A stretch of DNA of 64,000 bases, taken from assembly GCF_030811595.1 (NCBI RefSeq), contig NZ_JAUSRB010000002.1, forward strand, positions 6,014,001 through 6,078,000. The letters are read 5' to 3'. The notes below the pieces were generated by a model. It saw only the letters and a list, made by a program, of their open reading frames with translations, searched no databases and was not told the origin of the DNA. Shown here piece by piece: positions 31,583 through 40,478 of this stretch (position 1 is the stretch's first letter; every line of letters begins with the position of its first letter). The position numbers were made by a program, and so were the translations under genes. This stretch comes from Streptosporangium brasiliense (GTDB lineage Bacteria > Actinomycetota > Actinomycetes > Streptosporangiales > Streptosporangiaceae).

Positions 31583-33187
31583 CTAGTAGCCGGCCACCCG
31601 AGGCCAGCGCAGCTCGACACCGTCCTGGGCGAGCCTCTGCTGGAAGTCGGCGAGCAGTTCCTCCTTCTCCCGTACGGCGTGCGGTGCGATCCCGTTGTCC
31701 AGGCAGAAGGCCGCCAGCGCGCCGGCGGCCTCGCCGGCGTTCCACTCCACCGGGTGCAGCCGGTAGGCGCCGTTGGTGATGTGGGTGGTGCCGATGTTCT
31801 TGGCGGCGGGCAGGAGGTTGGTCATCCGCTCCGGGATCAGCGCTCCCAGCGGGATCTCGAACGGCGAGCAGCCCACGTCGATGTAGTTGTCGCCCCCGGT
31901 GGAGGGGTGCAGGTCGATGCGGTACATGCCGATGCCGACCGAGTCGTCGTAGCCGACGGCGCCCTTGTCGCCGCGTACGGCCAGCGACAGGTCCTGCTCG
32001 GTCACGGTGTACAGGGCGCGGATCCGCCGTGACTCCCGGATGTAGGGGGCCTGGGCCAGGCCGTCGGCCGAGCCGGTCACGTCGCCGCGCAGCCGCAGGC
32101 CGGGGAAGCCGGCGCCGCCGTCGGAGCGGGGTGCCTCGGTCTGCAGCCAGTACAGGACCGAGCGGGACAGCTCACGCGCCGCCGCCAGGTGCCGGTCGGC
32201 GTCCGGCACGTCGATGACCGGCCCCTCCATGTAATCGATCATCGGCCAGTTGACCAGCGTGATGTCGCTGGCGTAGGCGCCGGCGACGAAGTTGCGGCGG
32301 GCGGCGATCCGGCGGAAGGTCCACAGGTTGAGGTCCCCCTCGCTGTGCCGCTGGTCGGCGTCCATCAGCAGGGGGTCGTCGCCGGGGTTGGGGGTGAAGG
32401 AACGTTCCATGATCTCCAGCGTCTGGGGCTTCGGGCACCGCCAGGACAGCAGCCGGTCACCCCAGAAAGGAGGCTGGTAGGCGCGCCAGAAGTCGTAGGA
32501 GGCGGGCCTGTCGATGGTGTGGTCCCCGTCGACGTGGTCGATCGCGAAGCACACCGAGACGGCCTGCATGTTCAGCGGCCGCGCCTGCGCGGGCGCGCTC
32601 GGCTCGCCGGTCTCGGCCTGCGACTCCGACCCCGTGACGTACTCGGTGCCGGTCAGCGGCAGCAGCTCGCCGGTCTCGGTGGCGTCCAGGACGTACGGCG
32701 CGCGCACGGTGATCCGGCCGCCTCCGTGCCGGTGCTCCAGCTCCACGGCGGTCACCGTGTCGCCGTCGACCTGGGCGTCCACCGGCCGGTAGGGCTGCAG
32801 GACCCGCAGCCGCCCCGAGCCCCGGTAGGGCGCCAGCATCGCCTCGATCACCGCGACCGCGACCCGGGGCTCGTGGCAGAGCCGGCTCACGTGGCCCGCA
32901 CCCGGGTTGAGGTGCCGCCAGGCGCGGGACCGCCCGGTCAGGGGGTAGTGCTGCCGGTAGTAGTGCCGGATGCCGTCGCGCAGCGCCCGGTAGCTCGCGG
33001 TGACGCCGAACCGCTCCACCCAGGGGTGCTCGTCCGGCGGCACGGCCTGGCTGGTCAGCTGGCCGCCCAGCCAGTCGTGTTCCTCACTGAGGATCACCGT
33101 ACGGCCGGCCCGTAGCAGGGCCAGTGCGGCGGCGACACCGCCCAGGCCACCGCCGACGATCACCGCGTCTGCAGATGTCTCGACCAC
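31583..33187 (-). CDS. FAD-dependent oxidoreductase (FAD_oxidored, PF12831-like)
   Basis: A 534-residue flavoenzyme. The N-terminal dinucleotide fold AVIVGGGLGGVAAALALLRAG is followed by the second acidic residue in ILSEEHDWLGGQLTSQ; the C-terminal FAD-contact region has LLPAAKNIGTTHITNGAYRLHPVEWNAGEAAGALA. The cysteine/histidine-rich substrate part is typical of PF12831 proteins, which act on sugars or other polyols and often sit beside LacI regulators. The GTG at 33187 lies 11 nt after AGGAG. It is 26 bp behind the lacI-like gene, forming an operon; substrate unknown but probably carbohydrate-derived. Confidence 0.88.
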   Translation of the reverse strand: MVETSADAVIVGGGLGGVAAALALLRAGRTVILSEEHDWLGGQLTSQAVPPDEHPWVERFGVTASYRALRDGIRHYYRQHYPLTGRSRAWRHLNPGAGHVSRLCHEPRVAVAVIEAMLAPYRGSGRLRVLQPYRPVDAQVDGDTVTAVELEHRHGGGRITVRAPYVLDATETGELLPLTGTEYVTGSESQAETGEPSAPAQARPLNMQAVSVCFAIDHVDGDHTIDRPASYDFWRAYQPPFWGDRLLSWRCPKPQTLEIMERSFTPNPGDDPLLMDADQRHSEGDLNLWTFRRIAARRNFVAGAYASDITLVNWPMIDYMEGPVIDVPDADRHLAAARELSRSVLYWLQTEAPRSDGGAGFPGLRLRGDVTGSADGLAQAPYIRESRRIRALYTVTEQDLSLAVRGDKGAVGYDDSVGIGMYRIDLHPSTGGDNYIDVGCSPFEIPLGALIPERMTNLLPAAKNIGTTHITNGAYRLHPVEWNAGEAAGALAAFCLDNGIAPHAVREKEELLADFQQRLAQDGVELRWPRVAGY

Positions 33188-33213
33188 GAGAGGGTCTCTC
33201 CTGTCATTTCTGT

Positions 33214-34236
33214 TCAGTCTCCGGCCGGGGCCAGTGTGGCGCCGTCGACCAGCTCGCAGGGGAGCAGTTCCTGTGGGGTCCCGCCGCTCTCCAGCACCTC
33301 GGCCAGCAGCTCGACGGCCCTGCGGCCCATCTCGCGCCGGGGGATGCGGAATCCGGTGAAGTCGAGGCGGGCGGGGCGCGTGGGGGTGCCGAGCGCGAGG
33401 AGCGACAGCTCGCCGGGGACCGCGACGCCCCGCTCCCGGGCCGCCCGCGCGACCGCGAGGCCGTCGGCCCACTCCTCGACGAAGGCCGCCGTCGCTCCAG
33501 CCCCGGCCAGCTCGTCGAGGAGGTCGTCGGGAGTCCGGCCGGCCGTCGGCACCCGGATCCCGTCGACGCCGGCGGCGGCCACCGCTCCGCGGAACCCGCG
33601 CAGGCGGTCGGCCGAGGACTCGGCGCCCGTCCCGGGGCCGACGTAGGCCAGCCGCCGGTGTCCGAGCCGCACGGCGCGCTCGACGAGCGCCCGCACCGCC
33701 GGGAGGTAGTCGGCGCCCACGTACGGCACCGGCGCGCCCGCGTCGTCACGGCGGCCGACGGACACGAACGGGACGCCCTCCGACAGCAGCCGGGCCAGGT
33801 CGTCGCGGTCGACGTTGCGGCCCAGGAGCAGGCATCCGTCGGCCAGCCGTACCCGGCTGTCGCCGTTGAAGATCCGCCGCCGCCCGCCCGCCGCCCCGGC
33901 GCCGGTGAACAGCAGCAGGTCGCAGCCCGCCTCCTCGGCGCGCTCCTCGATGCCGAGCAGGAACGGGTGGTAGAAATCGGCGTCCTCGGCCGGGAAGACC
34001 GCCTCGTAGGTGAACACGCCCAGGATGCGGTTGCGCCGGTCGGCGAGCCGTCGCGCGGCGGGGTCGGCGACGTATCCGGTCTGCCTGATCGCCCGCAGCA
34101 CGCGCTCGCGCGTCTCCGGGGAGATCCGCGTGTCGGCGTCCGCCCGGTTGTTGAGGACCAGCGACACCGTGGTCTGGCTCACTCCGGCCATCCGGGCGAT
34201 GTCCTGCTGGGTGAGGCGGCGGTTGGAGGCGGTCAC
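33214..34236 (-). CDS. LacI family transcriptional regulator
   Basis: A 340-residue sugar-responsive repressor. The N-terminal HTH has LTQQDIARMAGVSQTTVSLVLNN, then the hinge helix with DPAARRLADRRNRILGV; the periplasmic-binding-like core spans about 70-335 with YVGPGTGAESSADRLRGF. It starts with GTG at 34236, a few bases from a LacI-type operator. It is the first gene of an operon with the FAD oxidoreductase and likely regulates both. Confidence 0.92.
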   Translation of the reverse strand: MTASNRRLTQQDIARMAGVSQTTVSLVLNNRADADTRISPETRERVLRAIRQTGYVADPAARRLADRRNRILGVFTYEAVFPAEDADFYHPFLLGIEERAEEAGCDLLLFTGAGAAGGRRRIFNGDSRVRLADGCLLLGRNVDRDDLARLLSEGVPFVSVGRRDDAGAPVPYVGADYLPAVRALVERAVRLGHRRLAYVGPGTGAESSADRLRGFRGAVAAAGVDGIRVPTAGRTPDDLLDELAGAGATAAFVEEWADGLAVARAARERGVAVPGELSLLALGTPTRPARLDFTGFRIPRREMGRRAVELLAEVLESGGTPQELLPCELVDGATLAPAGD

Positions 34237-34260
34237 GTCCCGTGGTGTCCCATCAGCAGG

Positions 34261-34272
34261 TAATGCGTATTA
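34261..34272 (-). promoter_or_regulatory. LacI-type operator
   Basis: TAATGC|GTATTA: a 12-bp near-palindrome with a central CG, the hallmark of LacI-family operators, 25 bp upstream of the LacI-like start. Confidence 0.65.
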
Positions 34273-34533
34273 GCCGAAGATATGCGCCACTTTGAGTGAC
34301 AGGCAAGTTCATCGCCAAGTCTCCGCAAAACCAGGCGCGGAAGTCTCCCCAGAGGGCCGCGCGGCCGCTCGACCGACGCTCGACCGCGGCCGCGCGGCCG
34401 GTGCCTCGGCCATGGGGCGGAAGGCACATGATGCATTTGTCGGTCGTGATCGCTAGCGTTCCGCGCAACACGGCGGCAGGGGCTGAAAACCCCCGCCGAA
34501 CTCAACCGGTCATGGACGGCGGAAGGCGGAGCG

Positions 34534-35400
34534 TTGGGTTGGCTGACGGCGGGCGACGGGTACGAGGTCGCCCTCATAGATGGTCGGGTCGCGGCGAGAG
34601 CCACCTCCGGCAGGGCGGCGGGGCGGCAGCTGAAATCGCTGCCCAAGGCGTTGCGGGAGCACCCCGAGGTGGACCGGCTGCGCCGCTTCGCCGAGTGGCT
34701 CGACCGGCACGCCGCCGCGTGCGTGGCGCAGGTGGACGTCTGGATGGTGTCGTCCCTGCCCGTCCCGACCGGGCTGCTGGCCCGCGTGTGGCCGGACGAG
34801 GCGTGGCAGTCGGCCCTGCGCGACCTGGCCGTGGTCGGTGACGACCCCGACGAGGTCGGCTTCCTGCGGGACGCCACCGACTCCGGGCAGCTGCGGGTGG
34901 TGAACCTGGACGGCGAGACCGTCCGGCTGTCCCCGCGAACAGTGACCCTGCCACACCCCGTGCTCCTGCCCGAGCTGGACGACCTCCGGGAGTTCGCCGC
35001 CGAGCTGGGCGTGGTCCAGAAGGTCGAGCAGATCCACCGCGCCACCTGGCGCAAGCCCGCCGACCTCGGGGAGAAGGCGACCGACGTGACGGAGTTCACC
35101 GGGGGCGGATACGCCTCCCGGTTCGCTCTGGCCGCCCGGGCCACCTCACTCGGCTACCGGGTGTCGGGAGGCTACGCCACGTGCCGGGTCCGCGACGCCG
35201 GACGGATCGCGGAGGCGGCCGTGTGGATCGGCGAGCCGTACTGGGACGACGAGGTGACGACGGGCGGCCTCACCTGGCACGACCAGGACGGCAGAACGCT
35301 CCGGTTGCGTGAGGTCGGCCCGGTGGCCTGGTCGGAGGGGATGCGGATGGCCGCGGCGCTCTACGCCGGGCGCCAGGTCGAGGAGGGGAAGGACGCGTGA
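34534..35400 (+). CDS. DUF4132-like protein (MolR/YehI C-terminal module)
   Basis: A 288-residue protein resembling the C-terminal DUF4132 module of enterobacterial MolR/YehI: WQSALRDLAVVGDDPDEVGFLRD, then LRVVNLDGETVRL, TLPHPVLLPELDDLREFAAEL and QIHRATWRKP. The module normally forms the end of a protein of more than 1000 residues; here it stands alone. It starts with TTG at 34534 behind GGCGGAG, and its stop overlaps the GTG of the next gene. First gene of the large MoxR/VWA-associated set; function unknown. Confidence 0.7.
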   Translation: MGWLTAGDGYEVALIDGRVAARATSGRAAGRQLKSLPKALREHPEVDRLRRFAEWLDRHAAACVAQVDVWMVSSLPVPTGLLARVWPDEAWQSALRDLAVVGDDPDEVGFLRDATDSGQLRVVNLDGETVRLSPRTVTLPHPVLLPELDDLREFAAELGVVQKVEQIHRATWRKPADLGEKATDVTEFTGGGYASRFALAARATSLGYRVSGGYATCRVRDAGRIAEAAVWIGEPYWDDEVTTGGLTWHDQDGRTLRLREVGPVAWSEGMRMAAALYAGRQVEEGKDA

Positions 35401-38400
35401 GCGAGGACATGTTGCCGGCGGAGGCCAGGGCCGAGGAGCTGCTGAAGGCCGGAGCGGTGCTGCCGCCGGACACCGAGGGGGCCGGCGAGCGGGCGGTGCC
35501 GCTGACCGCCCGGCGCTACCGTCACCCCGGGCTGGACGGCCGGGTGGTCGTCCGCCTGGTCGCCGGGGAGCTCGGCGCGGCCGAGGACCTGGCGGCGGGA
35601 TTCCTGGGCCTGGAGCCGGACGGTGAGCCCGCCGTCGTCGGGCTGGGGTCCCGGCGCTCCCTCGGCTTCCCGGAATGGGTGCTGGTCAACCACCCCGAGG
35701 ACGGCCACCACGCGCTCGCCGTCGTGCCCGAGCTGGAGCGCACGGCCCGGCAGGCGAAGTCCAAGCCGAAGGCCGCGCTGGACACCTACCAGCAGCTCGC
35801 CGGCCAGCTGGCCGCCGCCGTCCCGCACTTCCTGCCCACCTTCTACGAGCAGGCCGGCCGGGTGTTCCTGGCCGTGGAGAACTCCACCTACGCCGCGCAG
35901 ATGTTCGCCCACGCGCGCAAGGCCGAGGCCGAACACGGGCTCGCGGTGGACGACGACCGGCTCGACGCGGTGTTCCTGGAGTTCGCGCTCGCGGGGGCGC
36001 TGTCGGTCAAGGTGCTCTCCGGATACGCCAAGGACCTGGCCGACCGGCTGCCCGCGGACGAGGCGCTGCGCCGGTTCACGCGGCTGTGCGTGCGGCGCAC
36101 CGCCGGAGGGCTGCCGCCGTCGGCGCAGATGGCGAGCGATCTGCGCAAGCTCGCCAGGGCCGCCGGCGCGGACGCCGACCGGGAGGAACAGGCATACCTG
36201 GCCGAGCTGCTCGGCCTGCCGGCCACCCAGCGGGCCGTGACGGGCTGGTGGAAGGCCCACAGTGCGGCGATCGCGTCGCTGGGCCGGCGGGAGCCCGAGG
36301 TCCGCGGGACGCTGCTGAACATCATGCCGCAGGCCAGGGACAAGGAGCTGGCGAGCGTGTGGCTGGAGGTGATCGAGGAGTCCGGCGCCGCCGCCGGCCT
36401 GGCCGGCGGCGAGGTGCCGGAGCGGGAGCGGCCCGCCGACGGCACCGCGGGCTGGCTCGACAGGTTCCTGCAGGCGCGTAACCACGCCTGGGGGCTTCCG
36501 CCGCGCCTGCCCGGTCTGTACGCGCTGGTGGAGCGGGTGGCCGACCGGCTGCGGGCCGAACTCGCCGATCCCGGCCGCACGGCGCTGTCGGCCGACTACG
36601 ACGTCGACCTGCTGGACCTGCTGCTCGCCCTGGACGTCCCCGTGGCCGATCCCGTTGAGCAGCGGGGGCTGCACCTGGAGCACTGGGCGGAGGGCACCGG
36701 CCAGCGCGATCTGCTCGCCCTGGCCGCCGACCCCCGCTTCCGGCCCGCCTTCCAGCGCGGGGCCGACGGGTTCGACCACGACGAGGACGGCCTGCGGGCC
36801 GTCCGCCTCCTGGCGCGGTCCCCCGGAGGGCGGCCGATGCTCGCCGAATGGATGCGGAAGGTGGCCCTGCGGTCGTCGGCCGCCGGACTGCCGGAGCTGC
36901 CCGACGCCATGCGGCGGCTGTCCTGGCTACCGGGCGAGGCGCTGGTCCTGGCCGAGGAGGAGGTACGCCAGGCAGCCGGGACGGACGTCGCGCTGGTGCT
37001 CACCCGGACGCTCCGGGCCGGGCTGTTCGACGAACTGGGCTGGCCGGCCTGGGACGAGGCGGCCGAGACCCTCGTGCCGAGGAAGGACGTCGACGACCTC
37101 GTCGTCGCCGACGCCTGGCCGCATCTGATCGTCGCGGGGTCCTCGCAGGTCCGGGTGCTCGGCGCCGAGGGCACCGTGCTCACCCACGACCTGCGTGTCC
37201 CGAGCGGGGACACCTGGAGCAGCGACCACGGCTACCACTACGTGGACGGCGAGCTGCTCGTCTACTGGTACTCCCGGCAGCTCGACGGGATGCGCGGTTA
37301 CTGGCACACCTCCGCCGACCGGATCCAGCCGCTGGAGGGGGGCGGCAGCACCCGCGGGACGCGCATGAACTGGTATCACGGCGACGATCCGGTCACCCTG
37401 CCGCTGCCCGGCGGTGGGCGGACCACCGGCCTGGGGATGCTGCACCCAGGAGACACCACCCTGCCCGACGAGCGGTCGGTGATCACCGACGGCACCTCCT
37501 TCTGGGCGTGGACCTGGGACAGGTCGGATCACGAGAGCACCGGATGGTACGAGTACGACCCGATCAGCGGGGAGCAGGGCAGGAAGGGCCTGCCCGGTTT
37601 CCTCGCCGACGCGCTCCGCACCGCCCCGGCGGGCAGCGCGTTCCGGTCGGGCTGGCTGCTGCCCGCTCCTTCGGACGAGCCCACCCCTGTCGGCACCTCG
37701 GTGGACGGCCTGTTCGGCTGGCGGGTGGTGCGGCTGCCCGACGGATCGATGCGCGGTGAGGACCTCTCCGGACGCGCCGTGACCGTGGCGGACGGTTCCG
37801 GAGCCCCGCTGCGCGCGCTGACGTTCCCCGGGGACGACCGGCCCCGGGCCGTCGTGAAGAACGGCGGCTACCAGGTCGACCTGGTCGACCCGGACGGCGT
37901 CGTCACGGCTGTGGCCAAGACGGACGACGCCCCCGGCCCCTTCGCCGCCGGCACGCTCATCCTGCCGCCGCCGCGCTACTGGCACTGCCTCCGGCCGAGG
38001 GACCCCGAGGGCTCCGCGCTGCTGCGCCGCACGGACCGGGACACCTCGGTGGCCCTGCTGGAAGCGGCCGGCACCAGGGGTGAGATCGGGGAGGAGAAGC
38101 TGCGGACGCGGATCCGGGCCATCCTGCCGCAGGTGAGCCATGAGGCGCTGGTGGCCGGCATCGCCGGGATCGTGCGCTTCGCCGCAGCCCGGCAGGCCGA
38201 GTTCCACGCCGTCGCGGCCCGCCTCTCCGAGGCGCTCGCCGGCGGCCACCGGGAGGAGTCGCCCACCGGTCCCGTGGACCGGCTGCTCGACCAGGCGCTC
38301 AGCGGCCTCGGCGCCTCCGACGGCCGCTCGTGGTACCGCCAGGACCTGGACAGCGCCTTCCGGCAGATCCAGTCGATCGGCCGGGCGCTGGCGGCCGATC

Positions 38401-40304
38401 CCCCGGAGGCGGCCCCGGACCGCCTCCACCTCGACCTGCCGGAGTGGCAGCCCGCGGCCCTGAGCTGGGTCCCCCTGCTCGACCACGCCGCCGCCCTGGC
38501 GTTCCGGGCCGCGGCGGTGGCGATCGAGGAGGAACACCGCACCGCACTGCACGGGCTCCTGTGTGAACTGCGCGACCTCGGGCTGCCCACCGCGGCCGAC
38601 CCCTCCCGATGGCGCCAGATGACGCTGCACCTCGACGGACACCACCTGCCCACGGTCGACGGCGACTTCCGCCACGGCACGTGGCTCGGGGCGCTGCCGC
38701 TGGGCGACGGCGCGCTCATCGCCTTCGTGAGCCGGTCGTCCCCGGACGACTCCGGCTGCGTGTGGACGGCGCTGTTCCACGACCCGGCCGGCCGGTTCGA
38801 GGTCCCCCGCCCCTACACCGTCCGGTCCTCCTCTCCCGTCGGCGACGCCCGGCGGGCGGGCTGGCTGGAGGCGTTCCTCACCGAGCTGGCCGAGCGGGGC
38901 CAGGCGCCCTGGCGGCCCGAGGCCGCCGAGGAGTTCGCCCGGCTCACCGGCGTCTCCTCGACGACCGCCCGGCTGATCGTGGCCGGCCTGCCGTACGTGG
39001 ACACCTACGAGCGGAGCTTCCTCAGCAAGGAGGCACGGGCCACGCTCGGGGTGAAGATCACCGATGCCGTCATCGCCAGGGACGAGCTGCGCAAGGTGAG
39101 CGTCGCCGCCCGGCGTGCGGTCGTCGCGGCGCTGCTGCCCGAGGACCCCGCCCGGCTCTGGACGGACGGCCCGGACGTGGCCGGCGCGGCGGAGGTGTGG
39201 AACGGCGCGGTGGGGCGGCAGGCGGCGATCCCCGAATGGCTGCTCGGCGAGGCGGCCCGCGCGGTGCGGACGGGATGGGACGCGGGCCGGGCGCTGCGCG
39301 CCCTCGCCGACCCGGCCGCCACGCCGGAGCTGAACCGGGACCTGGTCTGGCGGGTCGACGGCGACCGGGTCCGCCCCGTCGACGGTGAGTCCGCCGGGTT
39401 CACCGCGAGCGCGCTCGTCATGGCCGTCGTCACGGCGGGCTGGCTCGCCCACCGGCTCCCCGCCGGGGACCCGATCCGTGCCGCCCTGCCGGGCACGCTG
39501 GCCGCGGTCCGCGACCGGCTGGCCGGCCCGGAGCTGGTGCTCGACCTCGGACGCTACGTCGACCTGCCCGAGTTCCGGAAGGTCGCCGGAGCCCCCACCG
39601 AGATCGGCGAGGGCTACGAGAGATACGGCGCCGTCATCATGGCCACCCATGACCACCGCCCGGCCCCGGGCGTCCGCACGGCTCTGCTGGACGCGGCCGG
39701 CGACGACCCCTACCTGCGCGCCCTGGTCGGTTCCGAGGGGCCGTTCCCGGCCGTGACCGCGCTGCGCACCGCCCGCGACCCGCGCTTCGAGGCACTCCTG
39801 GCCGATCCGGGCGACCCGGTGGAGGGGGAGCGGGACGCGGCCGGGACGTGGTGGCCGCAGGACCCCACCCGGTCGGTGCCCGACCTGGTCGTCGAAGTGG
39901 CGAAGGAGCACGGCCTCGGCGAGGACGCCGCAGCCGTATATCTGACGCTGCTGGCCATGCCGGACCCGACCGACCGCAACCTCGCCCGGTGGACGGGCTG
40001 GAAGCCAGCCCGGCTCAAGGAGGCCCGCGCCGAGCTGGCCGCCACCGACCTCGTCGTCGGAGCCAGCCGGGCGCGCGCCGGGCGCGCGCTGTTCCTGCCC
40101 GGCGGCTGGACGGAGCTGCGGACGCCGCGCCTTCCGCTGGAACAGTGGAAGCTCCCCCTGTTCGATCTGGACGGGAGCTCCAGCGTCCCGCTCGTGCCGG
40201 TCCAGCCCGCCGCCGACCTGTACCGCAGGGCCTGGCAGCGGGTCCGCGACGGCGACGCCCCCCGGTTCGAGGAGCTCAAGATAAAGCGCGGAAGGCGCCG
40301 CTGA
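35397..40304 (+). CDS. Giant uncharacterised protein of the DUF4132-MoxR-VWA gene set
   Basis: 1635 residues, no signal peptide or membrane helix, no enzyme motif recognised. It is tryptophan- and leucine-rich, with a predicted beta-rich middle (many DGxxW/GTxxW stretches, around 580-780). Two segments look like winged helix-turn-helix: EEFARLTGVSSTTARLIVAG near 1178 and, near 1495-1545, a segment with EVAKEHGLGEDAAAVYLTLL and LARWTGWKPARLKEARAEL. Together with the free DUF4132 protein upstream (4-bp overlap, GTGA) it may correspond to a split MolR/YehI-type protein. It is followed by a strong hairpin and then the MoxR gene. Confidence 0.75.
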   Translation: MSEDMLPAEARAEELLKAGAVLPPDTEGAGERAVPLTARRYRHPGLDGRVVVRLVAGELGAAEDLAAGFLGLEPDGEPAVVGLGSRRSLGFPEWVLVNHPEDGHHALAVVPELERTARQAKSKPKAALDTYQQLAGQLAAAVPHFLPTFYEQAGRVFLAVENSTYAAQMFAHARKAEAEHGLAVDDDRLDAVFLEFALAGALSVKVLSGYAKDLADRLPADEALRRFTRLCVRRTAGGLPPSAQMASDLRKLARAAGADADREEQAYLAELLGLPATQRAVTGWWKAHSAAIASLGRREPEVRGTLLNIMPQARDKELASVWLEVIEESGAAAGLAGGEVPERERPADGTAGWLDRFLQARNHAWGLPPRLPGLYALVERVADRLRAELADPGRTALSADYDVDLLDLLLALDVPVADPVEQRGLHLEHWAEGTGQRDLLALAADPRFRPAFQRGADGFDHDEDGLRAVRLLARSPGGRPMLAEWMRKVALRSSAAGLPELPDAMRRLSWLPGEALVLAEEEVRQAAGTDVALVLTRTLRAGLFDELGWPAWDEAAETLVPRKDVDDLVVADAWPHLIVAGSSQVRVLGAEGTVLTHDLRVPSGDTWSSDHGYHYVDGELLVYWYSRQLDGMRGYWHTSADRIQPLEGGGSTRGTRMNWYHGDDPVTLPLPGGGRTTGLGMLHPGDTTLPDERSVITDGTSFWAWTWDRSDHESTGWYEYDPISGEQGRKGLPGFLADALRTAPAGSAFRSGWLLPAPSDEPTPVGTSVDGLFGWRVVRLPDGSMRGEDLSGRAVTVADGSGAPLRALTFPGDDRPRAVVKNGGYQVDLVDPDGVVTAVAKTDDAPGPFAAGTLILPPPRYWHCLRPRDPEGSALLRRTDRDTSVALLEAAGTRGEIGEEKLRTRIRAILPQVSHEALVAGIAGIVRFAAARQAEFHAVAARLSEALAGGHREESPTGPVDRLLDQALSGLGASDGRSWYRQDLDSAFRQIQSIGRALAADPPEAAPDRLHLDLPEWQPAALSWVPLLDHAAALAFRAAAVAIEEEHRTALHGLLCELRDLGLPTAADPSRWRQMTLHLDGHHLPTVDGDFRHGTWLGALPLGDGALIAFVSRSSPDDSGCVWTALFHDPAGRFEVPRPYTVRSSSPVGDARRAGWLEAFLTELAERGQAPWRPEAAEEFARLTGVSSTTARLIVAGLPYVDTYERSFLSKEARATLGVKITDAVIARDELRKVSVAARRAVVAALLPEDPARLWTDGPDVAGAAEVWNGAVGRQAAIPEWLLGEAARAVRTGWDAGRALRALADPAATPELNRDLVWRVDGDRVRPVDGESAGFTASALVMAVVTAGWLAHRLPAGDPIRAALPGTLAAVRDRLAGPELVLDLGRYVDLPEFRKVAGAPTEIGEGYERYGAVIMATHDHRPAPGVRTALLDAAGDDPYLRALVGSEGPFPAVTALRTARDPRFEALLADPGDPVEGERDAAGTWWPQDPTRSVPDLVVEVAKEHGLGEDAAAVYLTLLAMPDPTDRNLARWTGWKPARLKEARAELAATDLVVGASRARAGRALFLPGGWTELRTPRLPLEQWKLPLFDLDGSSSVPLVPVQPAADLYRRAWQRVRDGDAPRFEELKIKRGRRR

Positions 40305-40325
40305 GCCCGAGCGCCGAGCGGGTGC

Positions 40326-40376
40326 GGCCCGGTCCGATCCGGCGGCCGCACCCGCGCCGCCGGATCGGACCGGGCC
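40326..40376 (+). terminator. 20-bp-stem hairpin between the two halves of the gene set
   Basis: Perfect arms of 20 bp (left begins GGCCCGGTCC, ends GGCGG) with an 11-nt loop, 21 bases after the giant gene and 103 bases before moxR. It probably ends most transcripts of the first half or sets the ratio of the two halves by partial readthrough. Confidence 0.65.
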
Positions 40377-40478
40377 CTGCGCCCACCGCCGCGCCGGGGG
40401 ACACCCGGCGCCGGCCACGCCGCCCGTCCCGGGCGGCGTTTCAGACATCCATCATCCAGAGCACGAGGACTTCACTTC

